Assembly (NCBI GenBank): GCA_934474025.1
Contig: CAKSMF010000001.1
Coordinates: forward strand, 248,001 to 312,000
Direction of reading: 5' to 3'
DNA length: 64,000 nt
DNA from: an uncultured Ruminococcus sp.
Lineage (GTDB): Bacteria > Bacillota > Clostridia > Oscillospirales > Ruminococcaceae
Numbering within the stretch: position 1 is the first letter of the stretch; the number at the start of each line of letters is the position of its first letter. A model generated the notes under the pieces. That model was given only the letters and a program-made list of their open reading frames with translations. It was not told the origin of the DNA and made no database searches. Below are positions 15,476-25,416 of the stretch, piece after piece. The translations under genes were made by a program, and so were the position numbers.

Positions 15476-18096
15476 TATTTTTTAAATGTTTCGATTGTCT
15501 GATTGATTTTAGCCATTTTTTCTTCTGCTTTTGCAAGCTTAGCCTTTTCATTTTCTATGAGTTTTTCAGGAGCTTTGGCGATAAACCCCTGATTATTGAG
15601 TTTCCCGCTAAGGAAATCAATATCTTTCTGAACTTTAGCTTTTTCTTTTTCAAGACGTGCTATTTCTTTTTCCTTGTCTACAAGTTCGTCCATAGGAATG
15701 AATATTCTTGCGGAATCAGTAACAGCGTTTGCAGAATCGGGAATATCAAACTTTTCACCTGTTTCAACAGAAGATGCAGAAGCAAGTTTTTCAAAGAATA
15801 ATGCACATGAATTGAATAAATCAGGTTCAGCAGTTTCAATGAAAAGTTTAGCCTTTACTGATGGTGGAACATTCATTTCAGTTCTTGTATTTCTTACAGC
15901 CTTGATAGCAGAAATTATTTTTTCAAATGCTTTTTCTTCTGCTGAATAGTCAATACTATCATCATATACAGGATAGCTTTCAAGAATAATCATTGACTTT
16001 TCGTTTGTAAGAACCTGCCATATTTCTTCTGTAATGAAAGGCATGAACGGGTGGAGAAGTTTAAGCATACCTTGCATAGCCCATACGAGTACGGACTGAG
16101 CTTTTGCCATAGTTTCGCCACCTGCCTGAATACGTGGTTTAGTAAGTTCGATATACCAATCGCAGAAAACGTCCCATATAAAGTCATAGAGTTTCTGGGA
16201 AGCAACACCTAATTCAAATTTGTCAAGATTTTCATTTACTTCCTTGGCAAGTTTGTTGAATTTATTTATAAGCCATTTGTCTTCAAGTTCAAGCTGTTCA
16301 GGAAGTCCATTAAATTCAAAATCTTCAGGTAGGTTCATTATTATGAAACGTGAAGCATTCCATAATTTATTAGCAAAGTTACGGGCAGATTTAACCTTTT
16401 CGTCAATATAACGCATATCATTTCCGGGTGAATTACCTGTAGCAAGCATAAATCTAAGAGCGTCCGCACCATATTCGTTGATAACTTCGAGAGGGTCAAT
16501 GCCGTTTCCGAGAGATTTTGACATTTTACGTCCCTGTGAATCCCTTACAAGTCCATGAATAAGAACTGTATTGAATGGTACTTTACCCATATTTTCAAGA
16601 CCGCTGAACATCATTCTGATAACCCAGAAGAATATAATATCATAACCTGTTACAAGGGTATTTGTAGGATAGAAATAGTCAAGGTCTTTAGTTTTTTCAG
16701 GGAATCCGAGAGTTGAGAAAGGCCACAATGCAGAACTGAACCATGTGTCAAGAGTATCAGGGTCTTGTCTCATGGGCTTGTTACATTTCGGACAGTTACA
16801 GGAACTTTCCTTAGTAACAGTCATTTCACCGCATTCATCGCAATAGAATGCAGGAATCTGATGTCCCCACCATATCTGACGGGAAATGCACCAGTCACGG
16901 ATATTTTCAAGCCAATGGAAATATATTTTATCAAAACGTTCAGGAACAAATTTAGTTTCACCGTTTTTGACAGCATCAATAGCAGGTTGTGCAAGAGGTT
17001 GCATTTTAACGAACCATTGTGTAGATACTCTTGGTTCAACAGTAGTACCACATCTGTAACAAGTTCCTACATTGTGGCTGTAATCCTCAATTTCAACAAG
17101 AGCATTTTCTTTTTCAAGGTCTGCAACTATAGCTTTACGGGCTTCATATCTGTCCATTCCTGCGTAAGCCGGATAATCATCTGTAATGGTTGCATCTTCA
17201 TTCATTACGTTGATTACAGGAAGATTGTGTCTGAGACCCACTTCAAAGTCGTTAGGGTCATGTGCAGGAGTGATTTTTACAACACCTGTACCGAAATCCA
17301 TTTCAACATAGTCATCGGCAACAATGGGAATTTCCCTGTGAACGATAGGAAGAATAACTGTTTTACCAACTAAATCCTTATAACGTTCGTCTTTAGGATT
17401 AACAGCAACAGCGGTATCACCTAAGAGAGTTTCAGGACGTGTGGTAGCAAGTTCAAGATACTGGTCTGTATCTTTGATTTGATATCTTAAATGCCAGAAA
17501 TGACCTGCTTGGTCTTCGTAAGTTACTTCAGCATCAGAAAGAGAGGTTTTACATTTAGGACACCAGTTTATAATTCTTTCGCCACGATAAATGAGACCTT
17601 TATTATAGTATTTTACGAAAACTTCCTTGACAGCCTTTGAACAGCCCTCGTCCATAGTGAAACGTTCTCTTGACCAGTCGCATGAAGAACCGAGTTTTTT
17701 AAGCTGTTCAACAATGCGTCCGCCATATTGTTTTTTCCATTCCCAAGCACGCTTCATGAAACCGTCACGACCTAAATCCTCTTTGGTAACGCCTTCTTTA
17801 CGCATGGACTCAACAATTTTTGCTTCTGTTGCGATAGCTGCATGGTCTGTTCCCGGTAACCACAATGCAGAATATCCGCACATTCTTTTCCAGCGTATGA
17901 GAATATCCTGTAAAGTTTCGTCAAGAGCGTGACCCATATGAAGCTGTCCTGTTATATTCGGAGGGGGAATAACTATTGTATATGGTGTTTTTTTAGGGTC
18001 AACTTCTGCACGGAAACAGCCTTTATCATTCCATGCAGAATAAATTCTGTCTTCAAAATCCTTAGGATTGTATGATTTTGCAAGTTCTTTTGCCAT
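15475..18096 (-). CDS. valS: Valyl-tRNA synthetase
   Basis: ValS charges tRNA-Val and edits threonine. The 873-residue protein has the HIGH box in PPPNITGQLHMGHALDE near residue 45, the editing domain TTRPETLLGDTAV, the zinc-type cysteines CDECGEMTVTK..CNCPKCNKPM, the KMSKS loop GRKMSKSLGNG near 525, and a C-terminal coiled-coil arm. A T-box leader controls it, which fits the neighbouring operon genes yjbR, Dabb and folC being co-regulated with valine supply. Confidence 0.98.
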   Translation of the reverse strand: MAKELAKSYNPKDFEDRIYSAWNDKGCFRAEVDPKKTPYTIVIPPPNITGQLHMGHALDETLQDILIRWKRMCGYSALWLPGTDHAAIATEAKIVESMRKEGVTKEDLGRDGFMKRAWEWKKQYGGRIVEQLKKLGSSCDWSRERFTMDEGCSKAVKEVFVKYYNKGLIYRGERIINWCPKCKTSLSDAEVTYEDQAGHFWHLRYQIKDTDQYLELATTRPETLLGDTAVAVNPKDERYKDLVGKTVILPIVHREIPIVADDYVEMDFGTGVVKITPAHDPNDFEVGLRHNLPVINVMNEDATITDDYPAYAGMDRYEARKAIVADLEKENALVEIEDYSHNVGTCYRCGTTVEPRVSTQWFVKMQPLAQPAIDAVKNGETKFVPERFDKIYFHWLENIRDWCISRQIWWGHQIPAFYCDECGEMTVTKESSCNCPKCNKPMRQDPDTLDTWFSSALWPFSTLGFPEKTKDLDYFYPTNTLVTGYDIIFFWVIRMMFSGLENMGKVPFNTVLIHGLVRDSQGRKMSKSLGNGIDPLEVINEYGADALRFMLATGNSPGNDMRYIDEKVKSARNFANKLWNASRFIIMNLPEDFEFNGLPEQLELEDKWLINKFNKLAKEVNENLDKFELGVASQKLYDFIWDVFCDWYIELTKPRIQAGGETMAKAQSVLVWAMQGMLKLLHPFMPFITEEIWQVLTNEKSMIILESYPVYDDSIDYSAEEKAFEKIISAIKAVRNTRTEMNVPPSVKAKLFIETAEPDLFNSCALFFEKLASASSVETGEKFDIPDSANAVTDSARIFIPMDELVDKEKEIARLEKEKAKVQKDIDFLSGKLNNQGFIAKAPEKLIENEKAKLAKAEEKMAKINQTIETFKK

Positions 18097-18132
18097 TGGT
18101 TAAACTCCTTTTTATTAGATTTACGGCAACAA

Positions 18133-18378
18133 CAGAAAAGCCCCGAACCTTTTTAAAAGGCTCAGGGCGGAAGAAATCCGTGTTACCACCTGAATTCAGG
18201 AAAAAAATCCTGCACTCCTGCTCCCTGTAACGTGGGAAAATAACGTCGGCACTTACTGAATAATAAATCCGTTCACTGCCGAAGCTCCGGAACTACTTCA
18301 ATATAATACTTCATATCGTTTCGCACCAAACAACGACTCTCTGCAAAATCAGGATTATATCTACTTCTTTCCATCAAA
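18133..18378 (-). promoter_or_regulatory. T-box leader of valS
   Basis: On the minus strand the conserved T-box AGGTGGTAACACGG lies at 18178-18191 and is followed by a terminator stem (GCCCTGAGCC/GGTTCGGGGC then TTTTCTG; about 18133-18168). Stem I is recognisable from AGAGAG and GGTGCGAAAC. The likely specifier region GAAGTAGTTCC (18290-18300 area) holds GTA and GTT, both valine codons, which agrees with the gene. Uncharged tRNA-Val would favour the antiterminator. Confidence 0.92.
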
Positions 18379-18397
18379 GCTTTTGAAATATAAGTAA

Positions 18398-18426
18398 ATA
18401 ATATCATATAAGAGTCACTTTGTCAA
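18398..18426 (-). promoter_or_regulatory. valS operon promoter
   Basis: On the minus strand TTGACA and TATTAT are separated by exactly 17 nt, just upstream of the T-box leader. Confidence 0.85.
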
Positions 18427-18590
18427 CAGTTGTTTTAAAAAATTTTTCTTATATTGTTTCTGGTTATAAGTAAAAAGAATTTTGTTATATAAAACTTTTT
18501 CAGTGATTATTCTGTTTATTATATCATTATTTAACAGTAAAGTCTGATAAAAATAAAAATTTTTTGTATCCGTGTTTTGAAAAAACGGCG

Positions 18591-18619
18591 TTGACATGGT
18601 GGTGGATTTGTGATAAAAT
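18591..18619 (+). promoter_or_regulatory. Probable pcrA promoter
   Basis: TTGACA and TAAAAT are 17 nt apart, giving a leader of about 140 nt. Another TTGACA at 18649 lacks a matching -10 box. Between this and the valS promoter (18427-18590) I see only AT-rich sequence. Confidence 0.6.
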
Positions 18620-18764
18620 AAATAATGGCATAAATTCGGGAGTAGGGCTTGACAAATATGATATAATAATTATTTGGGAATATTACTATTAGTTTAAAAT
18701 AACAGCAGTCTTTTTCTGCACAATCACATTTTTCCCATAACACTAAAATTGTAGGAGACTTTTT

Positions 18765-21143
18765 ATGAATAATAATTCTTTTTACAAGCAAAAAAAAGCT
18801 GCACTGAAAAAGTATTTCAGTCGCATGAATACAATGCAGCAGGAGGCCGTATTTACTGTTAAAGGTGCTGTACTTGTCCTTGCAGGAGCAGGAAGCGGTA
18901 AGACTACTGTTATTGTTAATCGTATCGCAAATATGATTAAATTCGGCAATGCTTATGCTGATGAAACGGGTGATGCCCGTCCTAATGATATTGAATTTCT
19001 TAAAGACTATGCAGAGGGTGAATATGATGATGACCCCGACGCTGTACTTGATGTTCAGGATATAATAGCTGTTGATACAGTAAAACCATGGAATATATTA
19101 GCTATCACTTTTACAAATAAGGCAGCCAATGAACTGCGTGAAAGACTTTGCGAAATGCTCGGTGAAGACGGTCATAAAATAAATGCTTCTACATTCCATT
19201 CAGCTTGTGTCAGAATACTCAGAGCCGAAATAGAACGTCTTGGCTATAGAAAAGACTTCACTATATACGATTCAGATGACAGTAAAAAGCTTCTTAATTC
19301 AATAATCCGTGATGAAATGGATATTTCCGAAAAAGTTTTTACAGTGAACTCCGTGCAAAGTGAGATAAGTTTTGCTAAAAATAGAATGATTTCACCTGAA
19401 CATATGCTAATAAATGCCGGTCAGGATTACAGAAAAAAACTTGTAGCCCGTGTTTATAATTCTTATCAGGAACATCTTAAACAATCTAATGCTCTTGATT
19501 TTGATGACCTTCTTGTGTTTGCTGTTGAAATTTTTGAAAAATATCCGGAAGTCCTCAAAAAGTATCAGGAACGTTTCAAGTACATAATGGTTGACGAATA
19601 TCAGGATACCAATTATGTACAATTTAAATTAATATCACTTCTTGCCGGTGAAAAACAGAATATTTGTGTTGTTGGTGATGATGACCAAAGTATATATAGT
19701 TTCAGAGGAGCTGATATAAACAATATACTTAACTTTGAAAAGTGTTTTACTAATGCAAAGGTTATACGTCTTGAACAAAATTACCGTTCCACACAAACTA
19801 TACTTGATGCTGCAAATTCCGTAATCAGCCACAACAACAGCAGAAAAGAAAAAACTTTATGGACTGATGGCTGTAAGGGTGCAAAAGTTTACTGGTATAA
19901 ATCGTTTGATGAAAATGATGAGGCAAGATTTATTGCAAATACTATAAAGGATATTTACAGTAAAACCAGAAAATATTCTGATAACGTTGTTCTTTACAGA
20001 ATGAATGCACAGTCAAATTCTATCGAACGTGCATTTGTAAATGCAGGTATTCCATATAAAGTTTATGGCGGTATGCGTTTTTATGACCGCAAAGAAATCA
20101 GAGATATTATAGCATATCTTGCATTTATAAATAATCCTTATGATATATTGAGATTTAAAAGAATAATAAATGAACCTAAACGTGGTATTGGTGATGCTAC
20201 TATTACACTTATTGAAGAAATAAGCCGTGATTTGAATATTTCACCGTTAGGAGTAATGAAAAAATCCGACGAATATGCCCCTCTTGCTAAAAAAGTGAAC
20301 TCCCTTAAAAATATTGCCGGACTTTTTGAAACTCTTATAGAAAAATCATATACTATGCCACTTGATGAATTTTATGATTTTGTTCTTGAAAAAACAGGTT
20401 ATCTTGAATATTTAAAAACTCTTGAAAACGCCGATGCACGCCTTGAATATGTACAGGAAATGCGTTCATCTGTAGTGCAGTATATGAATAATTCGCCGTG
20501 TCCTTCTCTTGGCGGATTCCTTGAAGATATTGTATTGTATACAGACGCTGACCGTGACAATAATTCAGATGATAAGGTTACTCTTATGACTGTACATTCT
20601 GCAAAGGGTCTTGAATATGAAAATGTTTTTGTAATAGGAATGGAAGAAGGAATTTTCCCGAGTTCTCGTTCTCTTGACAACGAAAAAGACCTTGAAGAAG
20701 AACGTCGTCTTGCATATGTTGCAATAACACGTGCTAAAAGCAGACTTTATCTTACAAGTGCATCACAGAGAATGCTTTTCGGACAGACACACAGAAATGT
20801 TACTTCAAGATTTATGCGTGAGATAGGCAATGAATTTATTGAAAAACATGATAATGCTATTATAATGCGTCGTAAATCAAATGCTGATGATAATACGGTT
20901 ACTGCTGTATATTCCTCAACATTACAACAACAGCTTGCAAGAAATAAAATGCATTCTGCGATTCCGTCCAATTCCGGAAACAATGTATATTCCATGGGCG
21001 AAAGAGTAAAACATAATATTTTTGGAGACGGTACTGTGATTTCAGTTAAACCTATGGCGAATGATGCCATGCTTGAAGTGGCATTTGACAATGTGGGAAC
21101 TAAAAGAATTATGGCTAATCTCGCAAAACTTAAAAAAATCTGA
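18765..21143 (+). CDS. pcrA: ATP-dependent DNA helicase PcrA/UvrD
   Basis: PcrA is a 3'-5' helicase for repair and for removing RNA polymerase and RecA. The 792-residue protein shows Walker A VLAGAGSGKTTVI near residue 43, motif Ia AITFTNKAANELRERL, motif II MVDEYQDTNYVQ, QSIYSFRGADI, and motifs V/VI VTLMTVHSAKGLE and RRLAYVAITRAKSRL. The last 50 residues form the Tudor-like RNA-polymerase-binding domain (GERVKHNIFGDGTVISV). Unusual is an acidic insertion of about 40 residues between motifs I and Ia (around GDARPNDIEFLK and EGEYDDDPDAVLD). AGGAG lies 8 nt before the ATG. Confidence 0.96.
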   Translation: MNNNSFYKQKKAALKKYFSRMNTMQQEAVFTVKGAVLVLAGAGSGKTTVIVNRIANMIKFGNAYADETGDARPNDIEFLKDYAEGEYDDDPDAVLDVQDIIAVDTVKPWNILAITFTNKAANELRERLCEMLGEDGHKINASTFHSACVRILRAEIERLGYRKDFTIYDSDDSKKLLNSIIRDEMDISEKVFTVNSVQSEISFAKNRMISPEHMLINAGQDYRKKLVARVYNSYQEHLKQSNALDFDDLLVFAVEIFEKYPEVLKKYQERFKYIMVDEYQDTNYVQFKLISLLAGEKQNICVVGDDDQSIYSFRGADINNILNFEKCFTNAKVIRLEQNYRSTQTILDAANSVISHNNSRKEKTLWTDGCKGAKVYWYKSFDENDEARFIANTIKDIYSKTRKYSDNVVLYRMNAQSNSIERAFVNAGIPYKVYGGMRFYDRKEIRDIIAYLAFINNPYDILRFKRIINEPKRGIGDATITLIEEISRDLNISPLGVMKKSDEYAPLAKKVNSLKNIAGLFETLIEKSYTMPLDEFYDFVLEKTGYLEYLKTLENADARLEYVQEMRSSVVQYMNNSPCPSLGGFLEDIVLYTDADRDNNSDDKVTLMTVHSAKGLEYENVFVIGMEEGIFPSSRSLDNEKDLEEERRLAYVAITRAKSRLYLTSASQRMLFGQTHRNVTSRFMREIGNEFIEKHDNAIIMRRKSNADDNTVTAVYSSTLQQQLARNKMHSAIPSNSGNNVYSMGERVKHNIFGDGTVISVKPMANDAMLEVAFDNVGTKRIMANLAKLKKI

Positions 21144-21169
21144 TAACAACCGGCAGAACTTTCTTTACC

Positions 21170-21287
21170 TCTGTAAACAGCAGTTTGAACTGCTAAAAAC
21201 ATGACAGTAAGGGCGGAGAAAAATCGGTATTCCTTTCTGTCGTGATGTCAATGTAACTCCGAGCAATTACCGACTGTGGATTGAAAC
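21170..21287 (+). repeat. Interspersed leader element, copy 2 (pyk leader)
   Basis: The element ends CGACTGTGGATTGAAAC, 21 nt before the pyk ATG. Complementary segments are nested: CAGT (21205) with ACTG (21273), and CGGAG (21214) with CTCCG (21257). It shares CCTTTCTGTCGTGA.GTCAATGTA with the copy before the vWA gene. Confidence 0.75.
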
Positions 21288-21308
21288 CATTAAACAAGGA
21301 GAATTTTT

Positions 21309-22733
21309 ATGAGAAAAACTAAAATTGTTTGCACGATAGGTCCGGCAACTGATGACAAGAATATTATGCGTGAACTTATGCTCGCTGGTATGAATGTCGC
21401 TCGTTTCAACTTTTCCCATGGAGATTATGAAACACATGAAAAACGTTTCCAAATGATTGAAAAGATTCGTAAAGAACTCGATTTGCCGATAGCAACACTT
21501 TTTGATACAAAAGGTCCTGAAATTCGCTTGGGTAAGTTTGTTGATGATAAACCGGTTGAAATTTATGACGGAGATATATATACTCTTACAACTGAAGATG
21601 TACTCTGTGATAATCAAAGAGGAAGCATAAGTTTTAAGAAACTTCCACGTGATGTCAGCATAGGAACAAGAATTCTTATAAACGACGGCGTTATTGAACT
21701 TCTTGCAGAAAAGGTTACCAAAGATGAAATTATCTGTCGTGTAATTCATGGTGGTACACTTTCAAATAACAAGGGAATAAATGTACCAGGAGTAAAGCTT
21801 TCTATGCCTTATCTCAGTGAAAATGACATGAATGACCTTGAATTTGGTGCAAAAATGGGATTTGATTTTATCGCCGCAAGTTTTGTTCGTACTGCTGCTG
21901 ATATAAACTATCTTAGAAAATTCACACATAGTTTAGGTTGGTTTGATGTTCGTATAATTGCTAAGATAGAAAATGCAGACGGTGTTGAAAATATAGACGA
22001 AATCCTTGAGGCAGCCGACGGTATAATGGTTGCGAGAGGTGATATGGGTGTTGAAATACCTTTTGAACGCATACCCGCAATACAGAAAGAACTTATACAC
22101 AAAGGTTACAATGCAGGCAAACAGGTTATCACAGCAACACAGATGCTTGAATCTATGATAACAAATCCACGTCCTACACGTGCTGAAATAACAGACGTTG
22201 CTAATGCTATATATGACGGTACAAGTGCTATAATGCTTTCGGGTGAAACCGCTGCCGGTGCATATCCTGTTGAAGTAGTAAAAACAATGGCTCTTATCGC
22301 TGAAACTACTGAAAACAATATAGATTATAAAGGCGAATTTTCTGCAAGACGTACAGAACCTAACGGCAACATTGCAGAGGCTATTGCACACGCTACTGTT
22401 ACAACTGCACATGACCTTAATGCGAGAGCTATTATTACAGTATCACTTGGCGGACAAACTGCAAGACTTATTTCAAAATATCGCCCATTGTGTCCGATTA
22501 TATGCTGTACTACCGGAGAAACTGCACAACGTCAAATGAATATGAGTTGGGGAGTTATTCCAATTATTATCGGAGAAAAGAAAAGTACAGATGAACTTTT
22601 TTCTGCGGCAGTTGAAGCAGCAGAATCTCACGGACTTGTTCAGGACGGCGATATAGTTACTATTACAGCAGGTGTACCTATTGGTGTTTCAGGTAGTACT
22701 AATATGCTTAAAGTTGCAAAAATAGGTAAATAA
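21309..22733 (+). CDS. pyk: Pyruvate kinase
   Basis: Pyruvate kinase makes ATP and pyruvate from phosphoenolpyruvate. The 474-residue product opens with RKTKIVCTIGPATDDKN and has the active-site signature IIAKIENADGVENIDEI near residue 216, MVARGDMGVEIPFE, and TATQMLESMI. It ends with the A/C domain only; the extra C-terminal PEP-utiliser domain of Bacillus is absent. It sits behind an interspersed element and a GGAG ribosome site, and a terminator follows directly. No promoter is clear between pcrA and pyk, so transcription may start inside the element region or read through from pcrA. Confidence 0.97.
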   Translation: MRKTKIVCTIGPATDDKNIMRELMLAGMNVARFNFSHGDYETHEKRFQMIEKIRKELDLPIATLFDTKGPEIRLGKFVDDKPVEIYDGDIYTLTTEDVLCDNQRGSISFKKLPRDVSIGTRILINDGVIELLAEKVTKDEIICRVIHGGTLSNNKGINVPGVKLSMPYLSENDMNDLEFGAKMGFDFIAASFVRTAADINYLRKFTHSLGWFDVRIIAKIENADGVENIDEILEAADGIMVARGDMGVEIPFERIPAIQKELIHKGYNAGKQVITATQMLESMITNPRPTRAEITDVANAIYDGTSAIMLSGETAAGAYPVEVVKTMALIAETTENNIDYKGEFSARRTEPNGNIAEAIAHATVTTAHDLNARAIITVSLGGQTARLISKYRPLCPIICCTTGETAQRQMNMSWGVIPIIIGEKKSTDELFSAAVEAAESHGLVQDGDIVTITAGVPIGVSGSTNMLKVAKIGK

Positions 22734-22742
22734 TATAAAAAG

Positions 22743-22770
22743 TCCCCTCGTAAAAGAGGGGATTTTATTT
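22743..22770. terminator. Terminator after pyk (also usable from the minus strand)
   Basis: TCCCCTC and GAGGGGA form a stem with a 6-nt loop followed by TTTTATTT; the opposite side has A-rich sequence, so it may also end the minus-strand operon. Confidence 0.85.
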
Positions 22771-22771
22771 G

Positions 22772-23107
22772 TCAGTCATAATTTATTCTGATAGTTTCCC
22801 ATATCTTTCCATAGTAAGAAAAACGTTTCTGTCTGATTTCTTTTTCAATCTGTTCTGTAGCAAGGTTTATCAGTTTTTCAAAGTTTTCAACGGTTTTGCA
22901 GGTGTATTCTGCAACGGGAGACTGCCAGTTGCAGTCCCATATTATGTAAACTCTGAAAATTCCATTATAAAAACCCGCATCAAGCGTGAGTTTTTCGGGA
23001 TATTCAACCATAAGCATATCTTCGTCAAGCCATGTTTCTTTATAAACAACGTTTCCTGAAAAATTGAATTTTTCCCAGAAGTCGCCACTGATATTATCAT
23101 CATTCAT
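22772..23107 (-). CDS. Hypothetical protein (111 aa)
   Basis: This 111-residue protein begins MNDDNISGDFWEKF. It is rich in aromatic and acidic residues, with a predicted beta segment (GNVVYKETWLDEDMLMVEY) and a C-terminal helix (NFEKLINLATEQIEKEIRQK). No motif is recognised. The start is set by GAGGTG 7 nt upstream; an in-frame GTG 9 nt earlier overlaps that site. It is the last gene of the minus-strand operon, 14 nt after the phosphoesterase gene. Confidence 0.7.
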   Translation of the reverse strand: MNDDNISGDFWEKFNFSGNVVYKETWLDEDMLMVEYPEKLTLDAGFYNGIFRVYIIWDCNWQSPVAEYTCKTVENFEKLINLATEQIEKEIRQKRFSYYGKIWETIRINYD

Positions 23108-23121
23108 GAAAAACACCTCTT

Positions 23122-23709
23122 TCAGATTTCTATGATATATTTTTCAAATGCGTTTATAACAGTAGTTTCGCCGACTTTCCGTATGCGTTCAAAATTACCA
23201 TAAGTCTTATGTACATGACCATGAATAAAGAATTTAGGGTTATATTTCTGAATAAGTTTATTAAAACACTCAAAACCCCTGTGTGGTAAATCTTCCATAT
23301 CGTTTATGTTTCTTGCTGGAGCGTGCGTCAGCAGAATGTCAAAACCTTTATTTTTTATCAGACTTAAACGGCGTTTTACTATACGGCGATGCATTTCCTT
23401 TTCCGTGAACTGAAAATTACCGTTGCCGTACCGCATAGAACCGCCGAGACCAAAAATTCTTATTCCCTTGTAATTGATGATTTTGTCGTCAACACAGATA
23501 CAGCCTTTAGGGGCTTTATGTAAATAGTTTTCGTCATGATTGCCATGAACATACAAAACATCAGCGTTAGTCATAGTTGCAAGGAATGACAGGTATTCAG
23601 AATTTAAATCACCACATGAAAGTATAAGGTCAATTTCTTTTGTTTTAGATTTGTCCCAGTAGTCCCACAATGAACGGCTTTCTTCATCAGCTATTACAAG
23701 TATTTTCAT
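23122..23709 (-). CDS. Calcineurin-like metallophosphoesterase
   Basis: The 195-residue protein has the metallophosphoesterase motifs LILSCGDLNSEYL, YVHGNHDENYL, THAPARN and FFIHGHVHKTYG, which bind two metal ions. The usual first D-x-H is replaced by IADEES, as seen in some small relatives, so the metal site may differ. The substrate is unknown. The ATG overlaps the stop of the upstream phosphatase gene (ATGA), showing coupled translation. Confidence 0.88.
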   Translation of the reverse strand: MKILVIADEESRSLWDYWDKSKTKEIDLILSCGDLNSEYLSFLATMTNADVLYVHGNHDENYLHKAPKGCICVDDKIINYKGIRIFGLGGSMRYGNGNFQFTEKEMHRRIVKRRLSLIKNKGFDILLTHAPARNINDMEDLPHRGFECFNKLIQKYNPKFFIHGHVHKTYGNFERIRKVGETTVINAFEKYIIEI

Positions 23710-24347
23710 TTAAGTATAAAATCTGCTATATCTTCCGGAGTTTCTGCTATAAAGTCTGCACCGGCGTTTTCCAGTTCTTTACGTCCTCTGAATCCCCATA
23801 CACAGCCTATTGAATGGATATTAGCATTTTTAGCAGTCTGAATATCAACATTACTGTCACCAATCATAAATACTTCATTATTTTTCGGAGTTTCTGAAAG
23901 AATTTCATTTATAATTGAAATATCAGGTTTTTTCGGACGTTCTGAACAGCCTCCAAGAACTTTTATGAAACTGTATTCAGAAAGAAGTTTTTCCACAATC
24001 TCACGGGCAAAATTTTGCGGTTTATTGGTAGCTACAGCAAGGATAACGCCGTTTTCTTTAAGGATATCAAGACAGTTTTTCATTCCGTCATAAAGCTTTG
24101 TTTTATCAAGAAAATGTTCACCATAATATTCACTGAAAATTTCAAGAAGCTTTTCGGTGTCATCTTTTTTATTATCGGGTAACGCTCTGTAACAGAGTTT
24201 CTGTACGCCGTTTCCAACGAATTTTTTATAACTTTCATATGGGTGAGTTGGATAACCAAGTTTTTCAAGGGCAAAATTTGTAGCATCAGCAAGGTCATAC
24301 AAAGTATCGGCAAGAGTACCATCAAGGTCAAAAATAGCAGTTATCAT
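23706..24347 (-). CDS. HAD-family phosphoglycolate phosphatase-like hydrolase
   Basis: This 213-residue HAD hydrolase has motif I IFDLDGTLADTLYDL at the N-terminus, motif II in VATNKPQNF, and motif III/IV KPDISIINEIL..VFMIGDSNVDIQTAKNA. The cap and length match the Gph/PGP subfamily, which removes phosphate from 2-phosphoglycolate; other sugar phosphates are possible. The start before ITAIFDLDGT is chosen because AAGGAG precedes it. It follows queA by 14 nt. Confidence 0.85.
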   Translation of the reverse strand: MITAIFDLDGTLADTLYDLADATNFALEKLGYPTHPYESYKKFVGNGVQKLCYRALPDNKKDDTEKLLEIFSEYYGEHFLDKTKLYDGMKNCLDILKENGVILAVATNKPQNFAREIVEKLLSEYSFIKVLGGCSERPKKPDISIINEILSETPKNNEVFMIGDSNVDIQTAKNANIHSIGCVWGFRGRKELENAGADFIAETPEDIADFILK

Positions 24348-24361
24348 AATTATTCTCCTTT

Positions 24362-25393
24362 TTACAGAATACACATACAATCACCAAAACTGAAAAATCT
24401 ATATCTTTCGTTGACAGCGATTTTGTAAGCATTCATAGTATTTTCATAACCCATGAAGGCAGAAACAAGCATAATTAAAGTGCTTTCAGGTAAATGGAAA
24501 TTTGTAATCAGTCCGTCAATACATTTGAACTTATATGACGGATAAATAAATATATCTGTATAACCTTCATGTGCTGAAATTTCATTATAGAAAGTTGCAA
24601 CGCTTTCGAGAGTACGGCAAGCAGTAGTACCTACAGCAATAACACGACCGCCATTGGCTTTTGTTTCGTTGATTAAATCGGCAGTTTCCTGTGGCAGAAA
24701 ATAGTGTTCACTGTGCATTTTATGATTTAAAACATTATCTTCCTTAACCGGACGAAAAGTTCCAAGTCCTACGTGTAGTGTAACAAAGGCTGTTTTAATA
24801 CCTTTATTGTGAAGTTCTTCAATCATTTCCGGAGTGAAATGCAATCCGGCAGTAGGTGCAGCAGCAGAACCGAGTTCACGAGAATAAACAGTCTGATAAC
24901 GTTCTTTATTTTCAAGTTTTGTGGTAATGTATGGCGGTAAAGGCATTTGTCCTACTTCTTCGAGGGCAGTAAAGAAATTTCCCTCACATTCGAATTTAAC
25001 TATTCTGTTTCCGTCGTCCTTAACTTCAACTACTTCAGCAATAAGTCTGCCATCACCGAATGAGAATTTAACACCCTTTTTAGCTTTTTTTGCAGGACGG
25101 CATATTATTTCCCATAACTTTTCGCCTTTTTGTTCAAGCAAAAGAAATTCTATAAAAGTATGATTTTCTATTTTTTCGCCGTAGAGTCTTGCAGGAATAA
25201 CTCTTGAATCGTTCATGACTAACAAATCACCTTTTTTAAGATGATTGCATAAATTATAGAAATGGTCATGTTCAATAGCACCTGTCTGACGGTTAACGCA
25301 CATCATTCTGGAAGTGTTACGGGGTTCAACCGGAGTTTGTGCTATAAGTTCTTCCGGCAAATCATAATAGAAATCAGATTTTAAAAGTTCCAT
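24362..25393 (-). CDS. queA: S-adenosylmethionine:tRNA ribosyltransferase-isomerase
   Basis: QueA transfers the ribosyl part of SAM to preQ1 in tRNA during queuosine synthesis. The 343-residue protein is complete and shows ELIAQTPVEPR, the DSRVIPARLYG segment, PTAGLHFTPEMIEEL, and NFHLPESTLIMLVSAF. It follows tgt on the same strand with a PAS gene between, so the queuosine steps are co-transcribed. The start MELLKSDFYYDLPEE has a GGAG site. Confidence 0.96.
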   Translation of the reverse strand: MELLKSDFYYDLPEELIAQTPVEPRNTSRMMCVNRQTGAIEHDHFYNLCNHLKKGDLLVMNDSRVIPARLYGEKIENHTFIEFLLLEQKGEKLWEIICRPAKKAKKGVKFSFGDGRLIAEVVEVKDDGNRIVKFECEGNFFTALEEVGQMPLPPYITTKLENKERYQTVYSRELGSAAAPTAGLHFTPEMIEELHNKGIKTAFVTLHVGLGTFRPVKEDNVLNHKMHSEHYFLPQETADLINETKANGGRVIAVGTTACRTLESVATFYNEISAHEGYTDIFIYPSYKFKCIDGLITNFHLPESTLIMLVSAFMGYENTMNAYKIAVNERYRFFSFGDCMCIL

Positions 25394-25416
25394 GATATTT
25401 TTCTCCTTATGTATAA

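Noticed and set aside
16765..17373. A 202-codon plus-strand frame opposite valS
   Set aside because: It is a shadow of valS: no ribosome site, composition follows the opposite gene, and valS is unmistakable. The same holds for long antisense frames over folC (14100-14531), pyk (21933-22412) and secA.
18649..18677. A second TTGACA as a pcrA promoter
   Set aside because: At 17 nt spacing the -10 is ATTTGG, and the TATAAT nearby is only 7 nt away. The upstream TTGACA-17-TAAAAT is better.
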